A stretch of 64,000 nucleotides of DNA, from assembly GCF_029867415.1 (NCBI RefSeq), contig NC_081182.1, positions 5,867,213 through 5,931,212 of the forward strand, given 5' to 3'. Positions 36,190 through 48,879 of the stretch are shown here, piece by piece. Every line of letters begins with the position of its first letter. Position 1 is the stretch's first letter. Source of the stretch: Vicia villosa (Eukaryota > Streptophyta > Magnoliopsida > Fabales > Fabaceae). The position numbers were made by a program, and so were the translations under genes. The notes below the pieces were generated by a model that did no database searches, was not told where the DNA came from, and was given only the letters and a program-made list of their open reading frames with translations.

Positions 36190-37486
36190 GGTGATAATAA
36201 CTGCAATTATCACATTTTTTGAGTTTTATTGGGTAAGGAGAAGAGAATCATAGATTTATTCGCGAACACCTTATCAAAGAGTTGAAGGCCCGTGAGAAAT
36301 CATACAGAAAGTTATACGAGAAAAAAGAACAATATGATGAAATTCATAAATCTCTTATTTCTTGTGTTAGCGATGAGCACCACATGAAAAATGGATGTTT
36401 TTATCTAAAATATATCATCTTATAACAAGTGCATATGACAGAGAGTGCATTAATCTGACGAGATATGGTTTCTCAGGAACATTTTTTCCATTTTGAAGTG
36501 ACTCACCTGAAAATCTAGTAGGACACATTATGTGTATTGAGTGGCTTTCAAAATCATATTTTGTTCAAGTTTATTTAAAACTATGATGTTTTATACCACA
36601 GACATCCTCGAAGTGGACATCTCATTCTAAAAAAAGTTTAAATTTGACTAGCTGATTTTTTGGATAGGATGAAAGAGTTTACCAAATTGAGGGATATTAA
36701 AAGACAATCAAATCAGGAAAAGTCAAAGGCGGAACTACCCTTTAATATAGATTTAGGCAGTGATTCATCTTTTGATGCATGTTAGTTTTATCTTACAACA
36801 TATGAAAGTAATGATATAATTTTTGTATCTAATGTGAGTTTATTATTTTCGCCAATGTAATCCAAATACATTTTAATTTATTTTAATGTATATCTAACAT
36901 TACTTGTATAAATATTGGACTTAATACTTTGTATGTCATACAACTAGTTCTATTTGTTTGTTAAAACAAGTTCAGTAAGTTGGCATCTATAACTGTGGAT
37001 CCAAATTTCAAACTCTCGATAAACCCCATTCATGTTTCGAAAATAGGGTGAATTTGAATTTTAATATTCTACAAAATATTTTTGTATGTTATTTCGTACA
37101 TAATATGGTGAACTCAAATTTCAATATTTGGACAAAAACCTGAGACTTGGCTGCTTTTGTATGGTCCATATTTATCTAAAACTTGTATAAACACACCTAA
37201 AATGTTATTAACAAAAACACACTAAAACGGGAAAAATATTATTATGTCCCGTTTGTTTACTTTAATGATGTGAGACCTCCTTTTGAATTTAGGGTCACAG
37301 AGGACACCTGTCTTGTAGATTTGAAATCCTAACTAGAAAATCTCGTGTACTACTCAGATAATCAAGAATAGTTAAGATCGAGTATCGTTAACTCTTAATT
37401 GATAACAGACGGAAGATAAAGTTCAATAAGTTTGAGCTAGATGCGAGAATCGAAATATCGATCGATATTCTAAAGATGATGAAGAC
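36190..37486. other. Intergenic DNA with unclassified coding-like traces
   Basis: No intact gene. Short stretches on the plus strand look coding, for example a charged, coiled-coil-like segment at about 36250-36420 and a serine/aspartate-rich segment at about 36664-36785 ending in a stop. They are not in one frame and match no family I can name. Relics of a transposon are possible. Confidence 0.35.
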
Positions 37487-37935
37487 TAGGGGTGGCAAAA
37501 CAGGCTTCCGTCCCGCCTTAAGCCCCCCAAAAAAAGTGTGGGGCGGACAAGTCTGCCAAGTGAAAATGGGCATAAAAATCAAATCCGCCCCGCCAAGGTG
37601 GCGGATTGACGGACAATAGGCTTGCCCGCCTATTTTTTATTTATTTATTTTTCATTTTTTAATAGATTAATATTTTTTTTTTTTACCTTTCAATTAGATA
37701 TTTCACTAATTTATTATAACAATTTTTTATAAAGCATTTTTTAAACAATTTTTACTTAAAAAAATATTGCATATATTTACAAATAAATGTATAAAATAAA
37801 ACCATCAAGAATTAAAATTACTAGAATTAACTAAAAAATGGTAGGCTTAAGACGGGACAAACTGAACAAATAGACAGGGCAGACTTTGGCGGGCGGCGGG
37901 TTTTGGTGGGCGACAGACGCAAAATTCCAATATAG
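37487..37935. mobile_element. hAT MITE copy, 3' end missing
   Basis: It begins TAGGGGTGGCAAAACAGGC and follows the MITE at 5332-5852 through the GC-rich left arm, the AT-rich core and the GGCGGGCGGCGGGTTTTGG part of the right arm. Similarity ends near 37935, before the right TIR. The decayed chromovirus sequence starts at once after that, so the element was cut or joined there. Confidence 0.8.
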
Positions 37936-37949
37936 AAACAACAACAACA

Positions 37950-40905
37950 ACCAAGTTAGACGACATACGGCTCAAGGGCATGTGTATCATGTTAGCGGAG
38001 AAGAGAAGAAGAGCCATTCAGAGCTGATCAAGGGTGACTGTGAAATTTATGGCAAATTTTTCCAATATTATATGATTCTGGAGCTACTCATTCTTTCATC
38101 TATTGGAAGTGTGTGAATTCTCTGCAACTTTCTGTGACGCATTTATCTTTTGACTTGGTGGTCACGATAACATCCACTGAACCCATGACTCTTAATAAAG
38201 CCTGCTTACAGTGTTCGCTGACTGTCTTGAACATGAAGTTCAAGGTCAATCTAATTTGTATCACCCTTAATCATCTTAGAGTTATTATCGAAAAGGACTG
38301 GTCGTCCAATAATTATATTCTTTTAGATTGTGCTCCCAAGTCGATGGAGATGTCCAAAAGTAGTTGTTTTTAAATTCTATCAGCATGAGCCCATAAGTCG
38401 ATGTTAGTGTCATTCCAGTGGTGAGATATTTCTCAGAGGTGTTTCCTACAGATGTACTAGGTTTACCGCCAGTTTGCGATGTGGAATTCTCTATTGATAT
38501 CACTCCTGGAACAAGACCGATCTCTATTCCTCCCTACATAATGTCCCAATTGGAGTTATATGAGCTAAAGAAGCACTTAGAGGACCTCCAATCCAAAGGA
38601 TTTATCCGACCAAGCGTTTCACCTTGGGGAGCCCTAGTCCTCATTGTGAAGAAGAATTATGGAAAGTCTAGTATATGCATTGATTATCGACAACTCAACA
38701 AAGTTACAATAAAGAATAAATACCCTTTGCCACATATTGACGACCTCATGGACCAACTCATAGGTGCAATAATGTTTTCGAAGATTAATTTGAAGTCAGG
38801 GTACCATCAAATACGAGTGAATGAATAAGACATTCCAAAGACAACATGTAGGACTCACAATCGGCATTACGAGTATCTAGTAATGCCTTTTGAAGCGACC
38901 AATGCACCAGTCATCTTCATGGATTATATGAATCGTATCTTTCATCCTTTCTTGGAAAAATTTGTGGTAGTATTCATTGATGACATTCTTATATACTCCA
39001 AGAATAATTTAGAGCATGAGGATTAAGGAGCACGTATGTCAGGTGTTGCAAGCATTGAAGGATAAACAATTATATGCTAACTTAGGGAAATGTGAATTTT
39101 GGCTAGATGAAGTGAAGTTCCTAGGGCATGTGATTTCGAAGAATAGTATTGTTGTTGACCCATCCAAAATAGAAGCGGTGTTAGCTTGGGAATAACCTAA
39201 GGTCGCCACTGAGATAAGAAGCTTTATGGAATTAGTTGTATACTATAAAAGATTCATTGAAGAGTCCTTGAAGATTGTATCCCCGTTGACTTAACTTACC
39301 AAGAAGAACCAAATTTTTGTATGGACGGAAGAATGTGAAAAGAGCTTCCAATTGATGAAGGAAAAATTGACTACCTCTCTAGTGCTTATTTTGCCACAAC
39401 TAGGGAAACCATACAAAGTTTATTGTGATGCGTCTTATTAAGGTTTAAGTTGTCTTCTCATGCAACACAAGCAAGTTGTGGCATATGCTTCAAGGTAGCT
39501 GGAGGTACACGAGAAGAACTATCCCTCACGTGATTTGGAGCTTACTGCAATTGTCTTTGCACTAAAGATATGGAGGCATTATCTATATGGTTGCACTTTT
39601 GGGGTGTTCAGTGATCATAAAAATCTAAATTATTTGTTGGATCAGAAAAAGTTAAATATATGATAGAGAACGTGGATCGAATTTGTTAAGGACTATGACT
39701 CCACCTTATAGTATCACCTAGAGAAGGCGAACATATTGACTGATGCTTTGGGCAAAAAACGAGTCCATCTCTCTGCTGTGACAGTAAAAGGAATAGAACT
39801 ATACGAGAAATTTTGTGACTTAAACTTAAGACAAGATTCCTTAACGGTGGTTTACATTGTGGTACAATTACAATGCAAAGTGAGTTCACAAGCAAGATCA
39901 AGGCCCTCCAACAGGTTGATGAAGTAGTGCAAGAGAAGAAGAAACTAATCGAAGCAGGAAAGGCACCTGATTAAGTTAGACTCAGACAGTGTTTTACGAT
40001 GTTAAGGGCGAGTTTGTGTTCTCAATGAGGCAGAGTTGCGAAGATCTATCATAGAAGAAGCTCATAAAAGCAAGTTACGTATTCATCACAGTACGACAAA
40101 GATGTATCAAGACTTGAAGCATAGATTTTGGTGGTCAGGTATGAAGAAGCAGATGATTGAGTATGTGGCTTCATGTTTGACTTGTCAGAAAGCTAAGGTA
40201 GAGCATCAAAAGCTAGCTGGATTAATGCAGTCTCTGGATGTTCAACTATGGAAGTGGAATAACATTTCCATGGACTTTGTTGCAGCATTACTGAAGACGT
40301 TACGAAAGTTTGATTATATATGTGTGATTGTGGACAATTTGACGAAGTCAACTCACTTTATACCAATTACGATCAATTATGATGTGGCCAATATAGCAGA
40401 GATTTATGTTGGGGAGATCTTCAGACTACATGGAGTACCATTTAGGATTGTTTCAGATAGGGATCCGAAGTTTACTTTTCACTTCTAGGGAGCGTTGCAT
40501 GAAACTTTCGGTACAAAGTTGAGATTGGGTTCTGCCTACCATACTCAAACAAATGGACAGATCGAGAGGACCATTCAGACCTTGGAAGACATGTTGAGAG
40601 CGTGTGTCTTAGATGATCAGGGGAGATGGGACAAGTCATTACCACTTATGGAATTTACATATAACAATAATTATCATGCTAGTATTAGAATGATGTCGTA
40701 CAAGGCTCTATATAGACACAAATGCCAGACACCTTTATGTTAGTACAAGGACGGAGAAAGCTCGTTTATGAGACCCTAGTTGGTACAACAGACGATTGAG
40801 AAAGTCAAGTTGATTTAGGAAAGAATGGAAACAACTCAAAGCAGGCAAAAGAGTTATGCAGATAAGCAGATAAGAGCTGTGAAATTTCAAGAAAGGATTC
40901 TCAAA
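37950..40905 (+). pseudogene. Decayed chromovirus (Tekay/Del-like Ty3/Gypsy) gag end to integrase
   Basis: Remnant of a pol gene with many stops and at least one frameshift. The order is kept: gag C-terminal linker (about 37970-38030), protease with DSGATHSF at 38074-38097, a linker ending near 38340, reverse transcriptase at 38418-39200 with the FIDDILIYS signature at 38973-38999, RNase H at about 39400-39640, and integrase at 40036-40905 with a zinc domain, SMDF, VSDRDPKF and QTNGQIERT phrases. The reading frame shifts after about 39020. The phrasing of RT and integrase fits chromoviruses, not Athila. No LTR, primer site or chromodomain was found, so it is truncated at both ends. It is much older than the two Athila elements. 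Confidence 0.87.
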
Positions 40906-41347
40906 ATAAAAATATTTCAGTAGTTTATAAATTGACCGCTTTACATTTTAAGTTATTTACTTTCCTTCAAATGAATTGAAAATGCTGTAATTTACCACTT
41001 ATGAATTTGAATTGTCATAGAGTTTGGTTAATTTCAAAACCTATTATTTTTGTTTAAACAAATATTTTTATTAATCTCTGAGACATATCTTGGATGAAAA
41101 TCAGAGACGTTACAACACGGGCCGTCCTGCGGGCCACGACCCACGACCCGTTTTGTTCCGCGAAGCCCACAAGCCCACAATTGAACCAACTTACCTACGG
41201 ACCTACTAGTATTCCCGGTTCATCTATTTGAACCGCTAAACCGGTTCAATTCTAAAAACACTTCACAGAGAGAGTGTAGACAAGGAATGCAGCATAACTA
41301 AGCGCGTACGTTGAAAGCGAAAAGAACATAACAGAAAACACAGAACA
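40906..41347 (+). promoter_or_regulatory. UFC1 upstream region with two site II motifs
   Basis: Directly before the UFC1 ATG lies a GC-richer block. AGCCCA at 41164-41169 and 41172-41177 form a tandem TGGGCT pair on the opposite strand, the site II elements often found in promoters of plant housekeeping genes. A GGGCC-rich piece at about 41118-41157 ending CCCGTTTTG recalls the hAT MITE right arm, but is too short to assign. Confidence 0.45.
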
Positions 41348-42875
41348 ATGGAAGGTTGGGACCCGAACACGAAATCCACACTAACACAGATCCCACTGTT
41401 AACCACAAAGGCCGGTCCCCGCGACGGCGCGGCATGGACGGCGCGTCTGAAGGAAGAGTACAAATCTCTGATTGCATACACTCAGATGAACAAATCCAAC
41501 GACAACGATTGGTTTCGGATCTCCGCTTCCAATCCCGAAGGTACTCGCTGGACCGGGAAATGTTGGTATGTTTATAATCTTCTCAAGTATGAATTTGATC
41601 TTCAGTTTGATATTCCGGTTACGTATCCTTCCACCGCGCCGGAGCTTGAGCTTCCTCAGTTGGATGGAAAAACTCAGAAGGTTGTTTTCTATTTTTCGAT
41701 TGTAGTATTGATTGATTGATTGATTGATTAATATTGTTTTGATTTGCTGATTTTGTTGTTGGGGTTTTGGTTTCAGATGTATAGAGGAGGAAAGATTTGT
41801 TTAACTGTGCACTTCAAGCCTCTTTGGGCGAAAAATTGGTACTTTTTATGTTATTGTTGGATACTTAGGGTTATTGTGATATTGTTTGATATTAGGGTTT
41901 GGACAGTTGGGAATAGAACCTTGTTTTTTGAATATGAAATTGGTTTGACTTGAATGAGGTGATTGTTTATTTGGATATGAGGGTTTTAAAAAACGGTCAC
42001 AGTCGCGTAAAGACTTCAGCGATTTTGGTCGGTACAGGTGTTGTGATACTGATTGCGGTCGTTGCGGTGTGAATTAACCATAGTTTGTTTTTTAATATAA
42101 AACGGTGATAACTGTATCGGTATCGGTATTTGCCGAAACTGTTATTTGAACTTATCTGGCGACATAATCACTTGTGAGCTATGAAGCACGGACACCGGAA
42201 ACACGACACCAACACTAATACAAACGCTAGTAATAAATTGAAAAATAATGAGTAAATTAAACGTAATCACAAGTGTAGGCGGTAATAATTTGAAAAAAAT
42301 GAATAAATTAAACGAAGTCACAAGTGTAGGTGTCAGTTTCAGACATAACTTTTTTTAGAGGTGTCGGTGCTACAAAGTATAGAGCATGCGAGGATATGCT
42401 AGAGAGCTTATAGAAACATCATAAGACATGTTGTTAAAGTTGTTTTCAGCTCATTTCAATATGCTCTCGATGATAGCTGTGATGAATAGTATTGTAGCTT
42501 ATATGAAATAATTCGACTTTATTTTAGTTTTGTTATAGAATTAACTTATACACAAAAAGTTATACAGCAAATGTAGATGCAGTAACTTGTAAGTGATTAA
42601 TTAAGTTGTTCGTCCAAACATGGTCTAGTTTTAGGTGATTTGTGATGCTAACTTTGTTATGGAAGATTTTATTTTACGACATTCTTTCACTGATTTGCTG
42701 AATTCTAAGCACTGATATCTTTGTATCTTTGGCTTTCTTTTACAGCCCTAGATTTGGTATAGCACATGCACTTTGCTTGGGTCTTGCTCCGTGGCTTGCG
42801 GCCGAGATTCCCATTCTTGTGGATTCTGGTATGATCAAGCACAAAGACGATGCGACCACATCATCTGAATCTTAG
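41348..42875 (+). CDS. UFC1: UFM1-conjugating enzyme (E2) UFC1
   Basis: E2-type enzyme that takes UFM1 from the E1 (UBA5) as a thioester and passes it on with the E3 UFL1 in ufmylation, a pathway tied to ER-bound ribosome quality control. Three coding exons: 41348-41680, 41777-41838 and 42746-42875, with canonical GT-AG introns. They total 525 bp, 174 residues, close to the usual family length. Family hallmarks are [17 protein letters not shown] near the N-terminus, [25 protein letters not shown] and ITYP-like VTYPSTAPE. The catalytic cysteine in GGKICLT is about residue 119 (codon at 41798-41800). The C-terminal part has [17 protein letters not shown]. The start is the first ATG, in good family register. 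No damage is visible. It stands alone, divergent from symplekin, with transposon remnants on both sides. Confidence 0.96.
41707..41728. repeat. (ATTG)n microsatellite in UFC1 intron 1
   Basis: About five ATTG units in the first intron, close to the donor site. Confidence 0.8.
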
Positions 42876-45119
42876 TTATTCAATGCTTGATTTAAGCTGT
42901 AAAAGTAGAACTCGTGTTTTATACTTATCAAATTTGTCAAAAGGGAAATAAAATGAGCTGTTTGACTGCGTATTTAGGATTTTTCTTGTAACTTGCATGC
43001 ATTTATCTGCAGATGTTGAAGTCTTGAGATCCGTAAGTGCTTTGACAAATTACTATATAGTATATTATAGACACAACAACATGGATAATTTACTGGTGCT
43101 TTTCATCTAAACCTGATTTTTATTCAAGTGATTGACTGAAAAGGTTCATCTTTTTGTATTTATAATAATGAATTTATGTTGAATTATGATTAAAACTTCA
43201 CCTGAACTGAAAGTGATGACAACATTTGCATAGACTATAGGTATGGTTGAAGTTTTAAAATGAAGTTTGGGTCAATTGTCCAAGTTTCACCTTTCTCATT
43301 CCATGACTAATGTTCTATGTTCTAATTTTTTCCACCTGGAATGCTCTTCTTGCATATGTATTTCTTGGATAAAATGTATAGTATATTTTGCCTTTGTATC
43401 ACTCAGCATTTACATGTCTTTTTTTGTTCATAGGGCAAATTTATGTCTTCACTATTTTAGTATTCACTGGCTTTTTCTTGCCAATGAAGTTGTAGAGGTA
43501 TCTTAAGAAATAGGAGGTGTAGGATACATCATTAGATTGGCCCTGTCTTTGTAAGTATATAGGTTAGTGTCGGACTTCTCTCCCGTTTCTTCAGTCGTCT
43601 TCCATTTTCTATTATAGTTATGTGTAAGTGTAACATTAACTGCAAATCTCTGTTCAAAGATTTGATGAATGGGTTTTGAAGCTTTATGCTCTCCTTTTTG
43701 TCAAAATGATAATTATATTAGTTTCACTTTTGATACTCTGCCACACAGTTGACTAAGTTGCTGTTTACGTAGTTTACACCCCTGCATAAAAGAGGGCAAA
43801 TTACAGTGAACTGGTATACTTTTTAATTTTCCCAGAATCATACTTCTTTTAGTAGATCCGTGAATTTTTGTGTATAGTTTACAACAGGTAAGGTTTTCTT
43901 GTATGAAAATGATTTTTCTTGGCCTGAAATCTTTTATAAACAAATTTTAGTAGTTGATTTCTCAGGATAGAAAAAGTATGTCCTTGTTTAATGGTATGAA
44001 ATAGTAGTTGTCATCGGAAAATTTACATCTGCTAACATTTTTTCATTGGTATTACTAGCTCCAAACATCTATATGGGCCATATGACATTGAGTCTTCACA
44101 CTGAGGTCTGAGATTTTGTCTGATAGTTTTGACAGAAAAAGAGGGAAGTTTCTTTCCTAACTCTTGTTAGTGCTCAAGTTTCTCCAAATAATGAAGAGTG
44201 TTTGTTGCTTCCCCTAGATCTTGTTAGGGTTCAAGCTGATGTCTGTCTTCCTGTCTGTCCCTTTGTATGGAGTTATCAGCATGTTTCTAGTGTCATTTCC
44301 CTTCATCTTGCATTGCCTCTTTCTCCTTTGAGAATGAGTATCACCTCTGGCATTTGCCTTTGGCACCATCACCCACCCCGTCCACCCAAACTTCCTTTTT
44401 TTTCCTTCTAATTTGGCCCTCCAACCCTCAGATTTGGTCCCTCAAACATCAAGTATTGATGTTGCAACATGAAAGACCGGGCTCACAAGTCTAAGGAAAT
44501 AAATGACAAGGTGCCTTTGCAAAACCTCCATAATTGTTTTTTTAGGTGGTGTCTTTTGGTGGTGTTTGTTTCATTCTTAGCTAGTCAAGGTAGTCATGAA
44601 TGATTGGTAGATGTATAAGTCAGGAACAGTTCTTGTGTTTAAAGTTGTATTTTTCCCCATTAATTATATACTTTATTCTATAGTGGATAATTGTCTACAC
44701 ATGGTGTAAATGTAATGTTTATGACCGTTCAGCCATTTGAATGAATGAAATATAAAAAAGAAAAAAGATAATAGAATTTGTGGAAAAATAATTATAGGAA
44801 AAGAGAGAAGAATTAACTGATTAGTTTTTTTTTCTTTCAATTATTAGGAAAAAAGAGGAAAATGATTTGGAAAAATTGACAGAGTCCTAAAAATTATCTT
44901 CCAATATATTTTTAGATTTCACATATGAGAAAAATAAATCCACTTTTTATTTTTATGCACCAATTTGCAAGTTTTAAAGTTTTATAAGACTAATTTAGAT
45001 TTTTTTACACATTTAAAAAGACCAACTTACAATTTAATAAAAATTTATAAAGATGAACTTGCTGAATTTGAAAAATATATGGATCAATATGCAAATTTTA
45101 AAAATATATAAGAATTGTA
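42876..45119. other. UFC1 3' flank and intergenic DNA
   Basis: It contains the UFC1 3' UTR at its start. Beyond that I see T-rich, unstructured sequence with short random ORFs. I recognise no gene, RNA or element. Confidence 0.4.
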
Positions 45120-45800
45120 CTTGATGTGAGTATAATGGATACTACACTACTTGCGTTATTGAGTGCACGAGGGCTTTAGGGTCTAATGCGTGAAAAGTGA
45201 TTCAATCTTACATATTTAGGGCTTTAGGGTCTAATGCGTGAAAAGTGATTCAATCTTACATATTTATTGGCTTTAGGGTCTAATGTGTGAAAAGTGATTC
45301 AATCTTACATAGTTGTCTGACTATGTATTTATAAATGTGGTCGTTTGATTGAAGAGTCGATCGAGAGATCGGTTCGAACGCCTACAAATTTTGATACATG
45401 TCTCTAGACTTTGACTCACTAGTGAAGTGACAATGGTAAGTCATTTCTTTAATGTAGAAGAAGTGGTTAACCCATAAGACCATGAATAGTTTAGGTATTG
45501 ACGGAGTTAATCTCGTTAAACTTACTTAATAATATGACTTAACACATTCTTCTACGATATAAAACACAAAGAAAGTGAGGTGAGATTGATCATATGTTCT
45601 CCACGTTATCTCACCCATTCTTATTGACATTTTTTGTGTCTTTTGCGAGATGGAGAATTGATGGACCAAGTTCATTGACCTTTAATGGACTTGTTTTATG
45701 ATAGTTGGGTATGACCTAAGATATTCCAGTCCAGAGTCTCTAAAGCATAAGACTGATAAGGGCAAAGTGATTAAGTGATGACATTTCAGTCTAGTTCCTC
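45120..45800. repeat. Dispersed repeat, copy 1 (related to 61310-62180)
   Basis: A diverged but collinear match exists between about 45424-45790 and 61350-62170. Shared words include CCCATAAGACCATGAATA/CCCATAGGACCATGAATA, GAGAATTGATGG, TTTTATGATAGTTGG and AGTGATTAAG. Copy 2 is interrupted by a hAT-like MITE. Class unknown; probably part of an old retroelement that includes the ORF remnant at 46089-47177. Confidence 0.55.
45171..45318. repeat. Tandem repeat, three units of 48-49 bp
   Basis: Three nearly identical units starting GGCTTTAGGGTCTAATG and running through GTGAAAAGTGATTCAATC, with starts near 45171, 45219 and 45268. It lies at the left edge of the dispersed repeat. Confidence 0.85.
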
Positions 45801-46088
45801 ATGCACAAGGTTTGGAAAGATGAAATGGTTAAGAAAAACGTGTTCCTCTATAGTAGGCGAGTAAACTTGTACTGATAAATGGCTTCGACTATGATATGTT
45901 CAATGAGACGGAGAAAGATTCTATCAACTTCTCAGGGCAGTTTCACGTTTTAAATAAGTGGGAGTTAATGGACGATGTGGAGGACGATAAAGTACTCGAT
46001 AAATATTTACATAAGTGTCAGCCATATGCCTACTTTGACTTAGTTTGTGCATTATTCCCATTAATTTCATGATTCTTTTGTAGAGAGG

Positions 46089-47177
46089 ATGGCTCCCCTA
46101 TTTGTTTTGAGAGGAAACTCTATCAGAGAGGAAGAAGTCAGAGAGGCGCGGAGTGAGGGCCACCAACCTGAAAATGACCCTTATGGATTACTGACTTAGG
46201 TTGCAAAGAAAAGAAAACTCGTGGACGAGGCTCAAATTATCCAGGATATTTTGTTTTGAACCATAAAGTCGACCACTCTTAACGAGGTCCAATCTTCTCC
46301 CAAGGTAAAAAAGTAGAAGGTTGTCAAAGGAAAAACTCACATTAATCTAGAGGCGAGCGCTTCGATAGACATGAAATATATGGTGCCATAAGATAATAAT
46401 ATGGTTGTTCCCCAACAGAAAATATCCTCTTTGACTCCTTCCAAAAATGAGGGGGTGCATTCTCTCTGGAATGAAGTTTTTGATGTCGTCTTCGTGCATG
46501 ACCATCACAACCTTCCGATTGACTTGCAAAAAAAAAAGATGTGTGTGAAATGGATGTTTAACAGGGCAGAAACCTATCATTTGAGGAGTGCTCTTATGGA
46601 GTGAATGGTGTGTAAAAAACATGACCATGCAAAGAAATATGCGAGGGTGTTGAAGGCATACTTAAGGAAGATGAAAGGAAGTTTTGATCACACCAAAATT
46701 TCACTTGATTCGGAAAATAAGAAACTCACCTCTTTAGAAAAGAAACATTGAGACACCCATTGCTTGTTACAAAAGTTGGATGTGGAGAAGAAGGAAAAAT
46801 ATGAGGTGCACCAAAAGTAGGATGAAGAGATGGAAAAGGAGAGATCCGAGATTCTCGTCTTGAAAAATACAATTGATGGTGATGTCGTTATTTAGGCCTC
46901 GTTACAAGATGGCTTGGACGACTCTTGTACAAAGAGCGTTCTTGCCTCCAACCAGGAATTTGAGAAAGGAAAATAGTAGGTGAAATTCCCATACCCTCAC
47001 TTGGATCTGATTGTTCTTGATCTGTTCAAGTTTGTGCGATATGGAAAGTTGATGAAGGAAGAGGATGACCATCCGTTTGAGGAGAAAAATGTATATATTT
47101 CAGAGCAAAATGTTACTTTCATTTCTAATGACAAAACTACTCCAGAAGAAGGCGAGCCTATGATGCTTGATAATTAA
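46089..47177 (+). pseudogene. Decayed gypsy-type transposon ORF, ten stops but no frameshift
   Basis: One frame runs from ATG 46089 to TAA 47175 (363 codons) with ten internal stops and no indel. The middle is charged and coiled-coil-like (about 46620-46970). The C-terminal part contains VKFPYPHLDL followed by LFKFVRYGKL, which recalls the C-terminus of proteins annotated as putative gypsy-type transposon (Transposase_28-like). The internal stops can each be read as C-to-T changes: TAG from CAG (six), TGA from CGA (three) and TAA from CAA (one). Function in the live element is unknown. Confidence 0.55.
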
Positions 47178-47526
47178 ATTCTATCAAGTGTTTTTTTTTT
47201 TTTTTGCTTTTTAGTTTGAATGTTTATGGAACTATTCCTTTTTAAAGGCCTTATGATTAATGAAGCATATAATACGAACGAGTCATGTTTAAAATTGTGT
47301 TCACCCTTTTGAGTATGGATTACCCTTGGTTGTTGTTTATCCTTGATTTTTTTGGTGATATATCCTTGAATATGATTAAGGTCTTTTAGTCTTCAGCTTG
47401 TCGATTTACCACAATTTATATTGCATTTGAACATATTTAAGAGTAATGTAGTTATGAGTGAGCTCTTAAACGCTTGATATTGCTTTGGCGAAATTTAGGC
47501 ACAATGACTTTTGTCAAGACGCTAAA

Positions 47527-47765
47527 ACGCCTCCAAGGGCGTAGTGATACCCTGAAGGATGCAACAATACCCCAAAGGGTAAACAATATCCCGGAGGGTG
47601 CAATGATATCTCGAAGGACACAATGATAACTTGAAGGGAACAACGACACTCTGAGGGGCACAACGATATCGCAAAGGGCATAACGATATCCTAAAGGGCG
47701 CAATGATACCCTGAATGGTACAATAATACACCGAATGATACAATGATACTCCAAAAGGTGAAATG
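47527..47765. repeat. 20-bp minisatellite, about 12 degenerate units
   Basis: Units of 20 bp (one of 19) with the pattern ATAYCCYRAAGGGYRCAAYG, where positions 9-13 (RAAGG) and 16-19 (CAAY) are the most constant. The period is not a multiple of three, so the minus-strand ORFs across it are by-products. It lies about 350 bp after the decayed transposon ORF. Confidence 0.88.
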
Positions 47766-48879
47766 ATTTTTTATATTCTTGGAAACATATAACCTTGGTA
47801 AATAGAATGTCTTGTTAAAAATTCATTCCCTTTAAGGGGGAAAAGTGCCACCATATTCCTTTTATTGATATATTGAGTTAGAAATGCAAATTGTGGCAGT
47901 ATATTTGATTACCGTATAAACATAGATAAATAAAAAAAACTAGTGGTAGTAATACCTCATATTTACTAAGTTTTACGATTTGAAAATAGGGCCATCATTT
48001 AATTATTCTAGCTTGTAGGTGCCATGTGATAATTTTTATTGTATTCTATAAGCTTCCTTATAATTGGGGAATAACTTTACAATTCAAGTAGGAACCATGA
48101 CCTTCTTGAGTACCGGATCATCTTCTTTCATATCCTTGTTGCATACTCTTGAATATGGGCGATTTCACACGCTTCGTTGAGAAGATATGCGACACACTTG
48201 TTGATGTTTGATTTTCTTTATATATAAAAAATAACGAATTTTAATAAGTCATTCTACAAGTCATGAATAATCATAGGGTGAATAAGGAGTTACAGATCAT
48301 GTTAGTAATTTTAAAGGATAACTGAATCTTTTAGAAGTTATACCTTTCTCAATAAAATGCTCGTATCCTCACGTGGACGTGTCAACTTCAATTGGTATCT
48401 TGGCTTGGCGTCAACACCATAAACCATCTTAGAAAGTGTCTCTTTGGTGGAAGAACGGGGTGTCATATGATAAAATTAATATTATTTATAAATAAATAAT
48501 TTTTTTATTGATATGTAAATTAAAATAAATACATATAACGAATACGATAAAATATAAACATAAAACTTGTTGATTTTTCTAAAAAATTAAAAAAAATAAT
48601 GGTTTGTGAGATTTTAACGAAGTTTGGTTTGATTTGGTTTATAAAATATAAATCGCAAACCGAACCGAACCGAACCGTGCACTTATGTTAGAAAATGATC
48701 CAAACACATCTGATCCAAATGCAATTTTTTGTGGTTTTCAATTTGATTGATTCGATTAACAATTTGCTATTGGATCGGTTCGATTTTGAACATCTTTGTT
48801 CTGGACTGGCCCAAATGTCCCAATTGGCCGAATTCATTCTTGGCATACACCGACCCACTAAGCATTGGCCTAAATCACC
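47766..48879. other. AT-rich intergenic DNA with repeat traces
   Basis: No gene seen. Around 48480-48820 the sequence carries AACCGAACCGAACCG and TTGATTGATTCGATT motifs like those of the repeat at 35165-35695. The remainder is unassigned. Confidence 0.4.

Noticed and set aside
42876..45119. Additional exons or a gene downstream of UFC1
   Set aside because: Short ORFs only, with no family resemblance. UFC1 is complete at 42875.
47452..47754. Repetitive minus-strand ORFs of 100 and 73 codons
   Set aside because: They arise from the 20-bp minisatellite, whose period is not a multiple of three.
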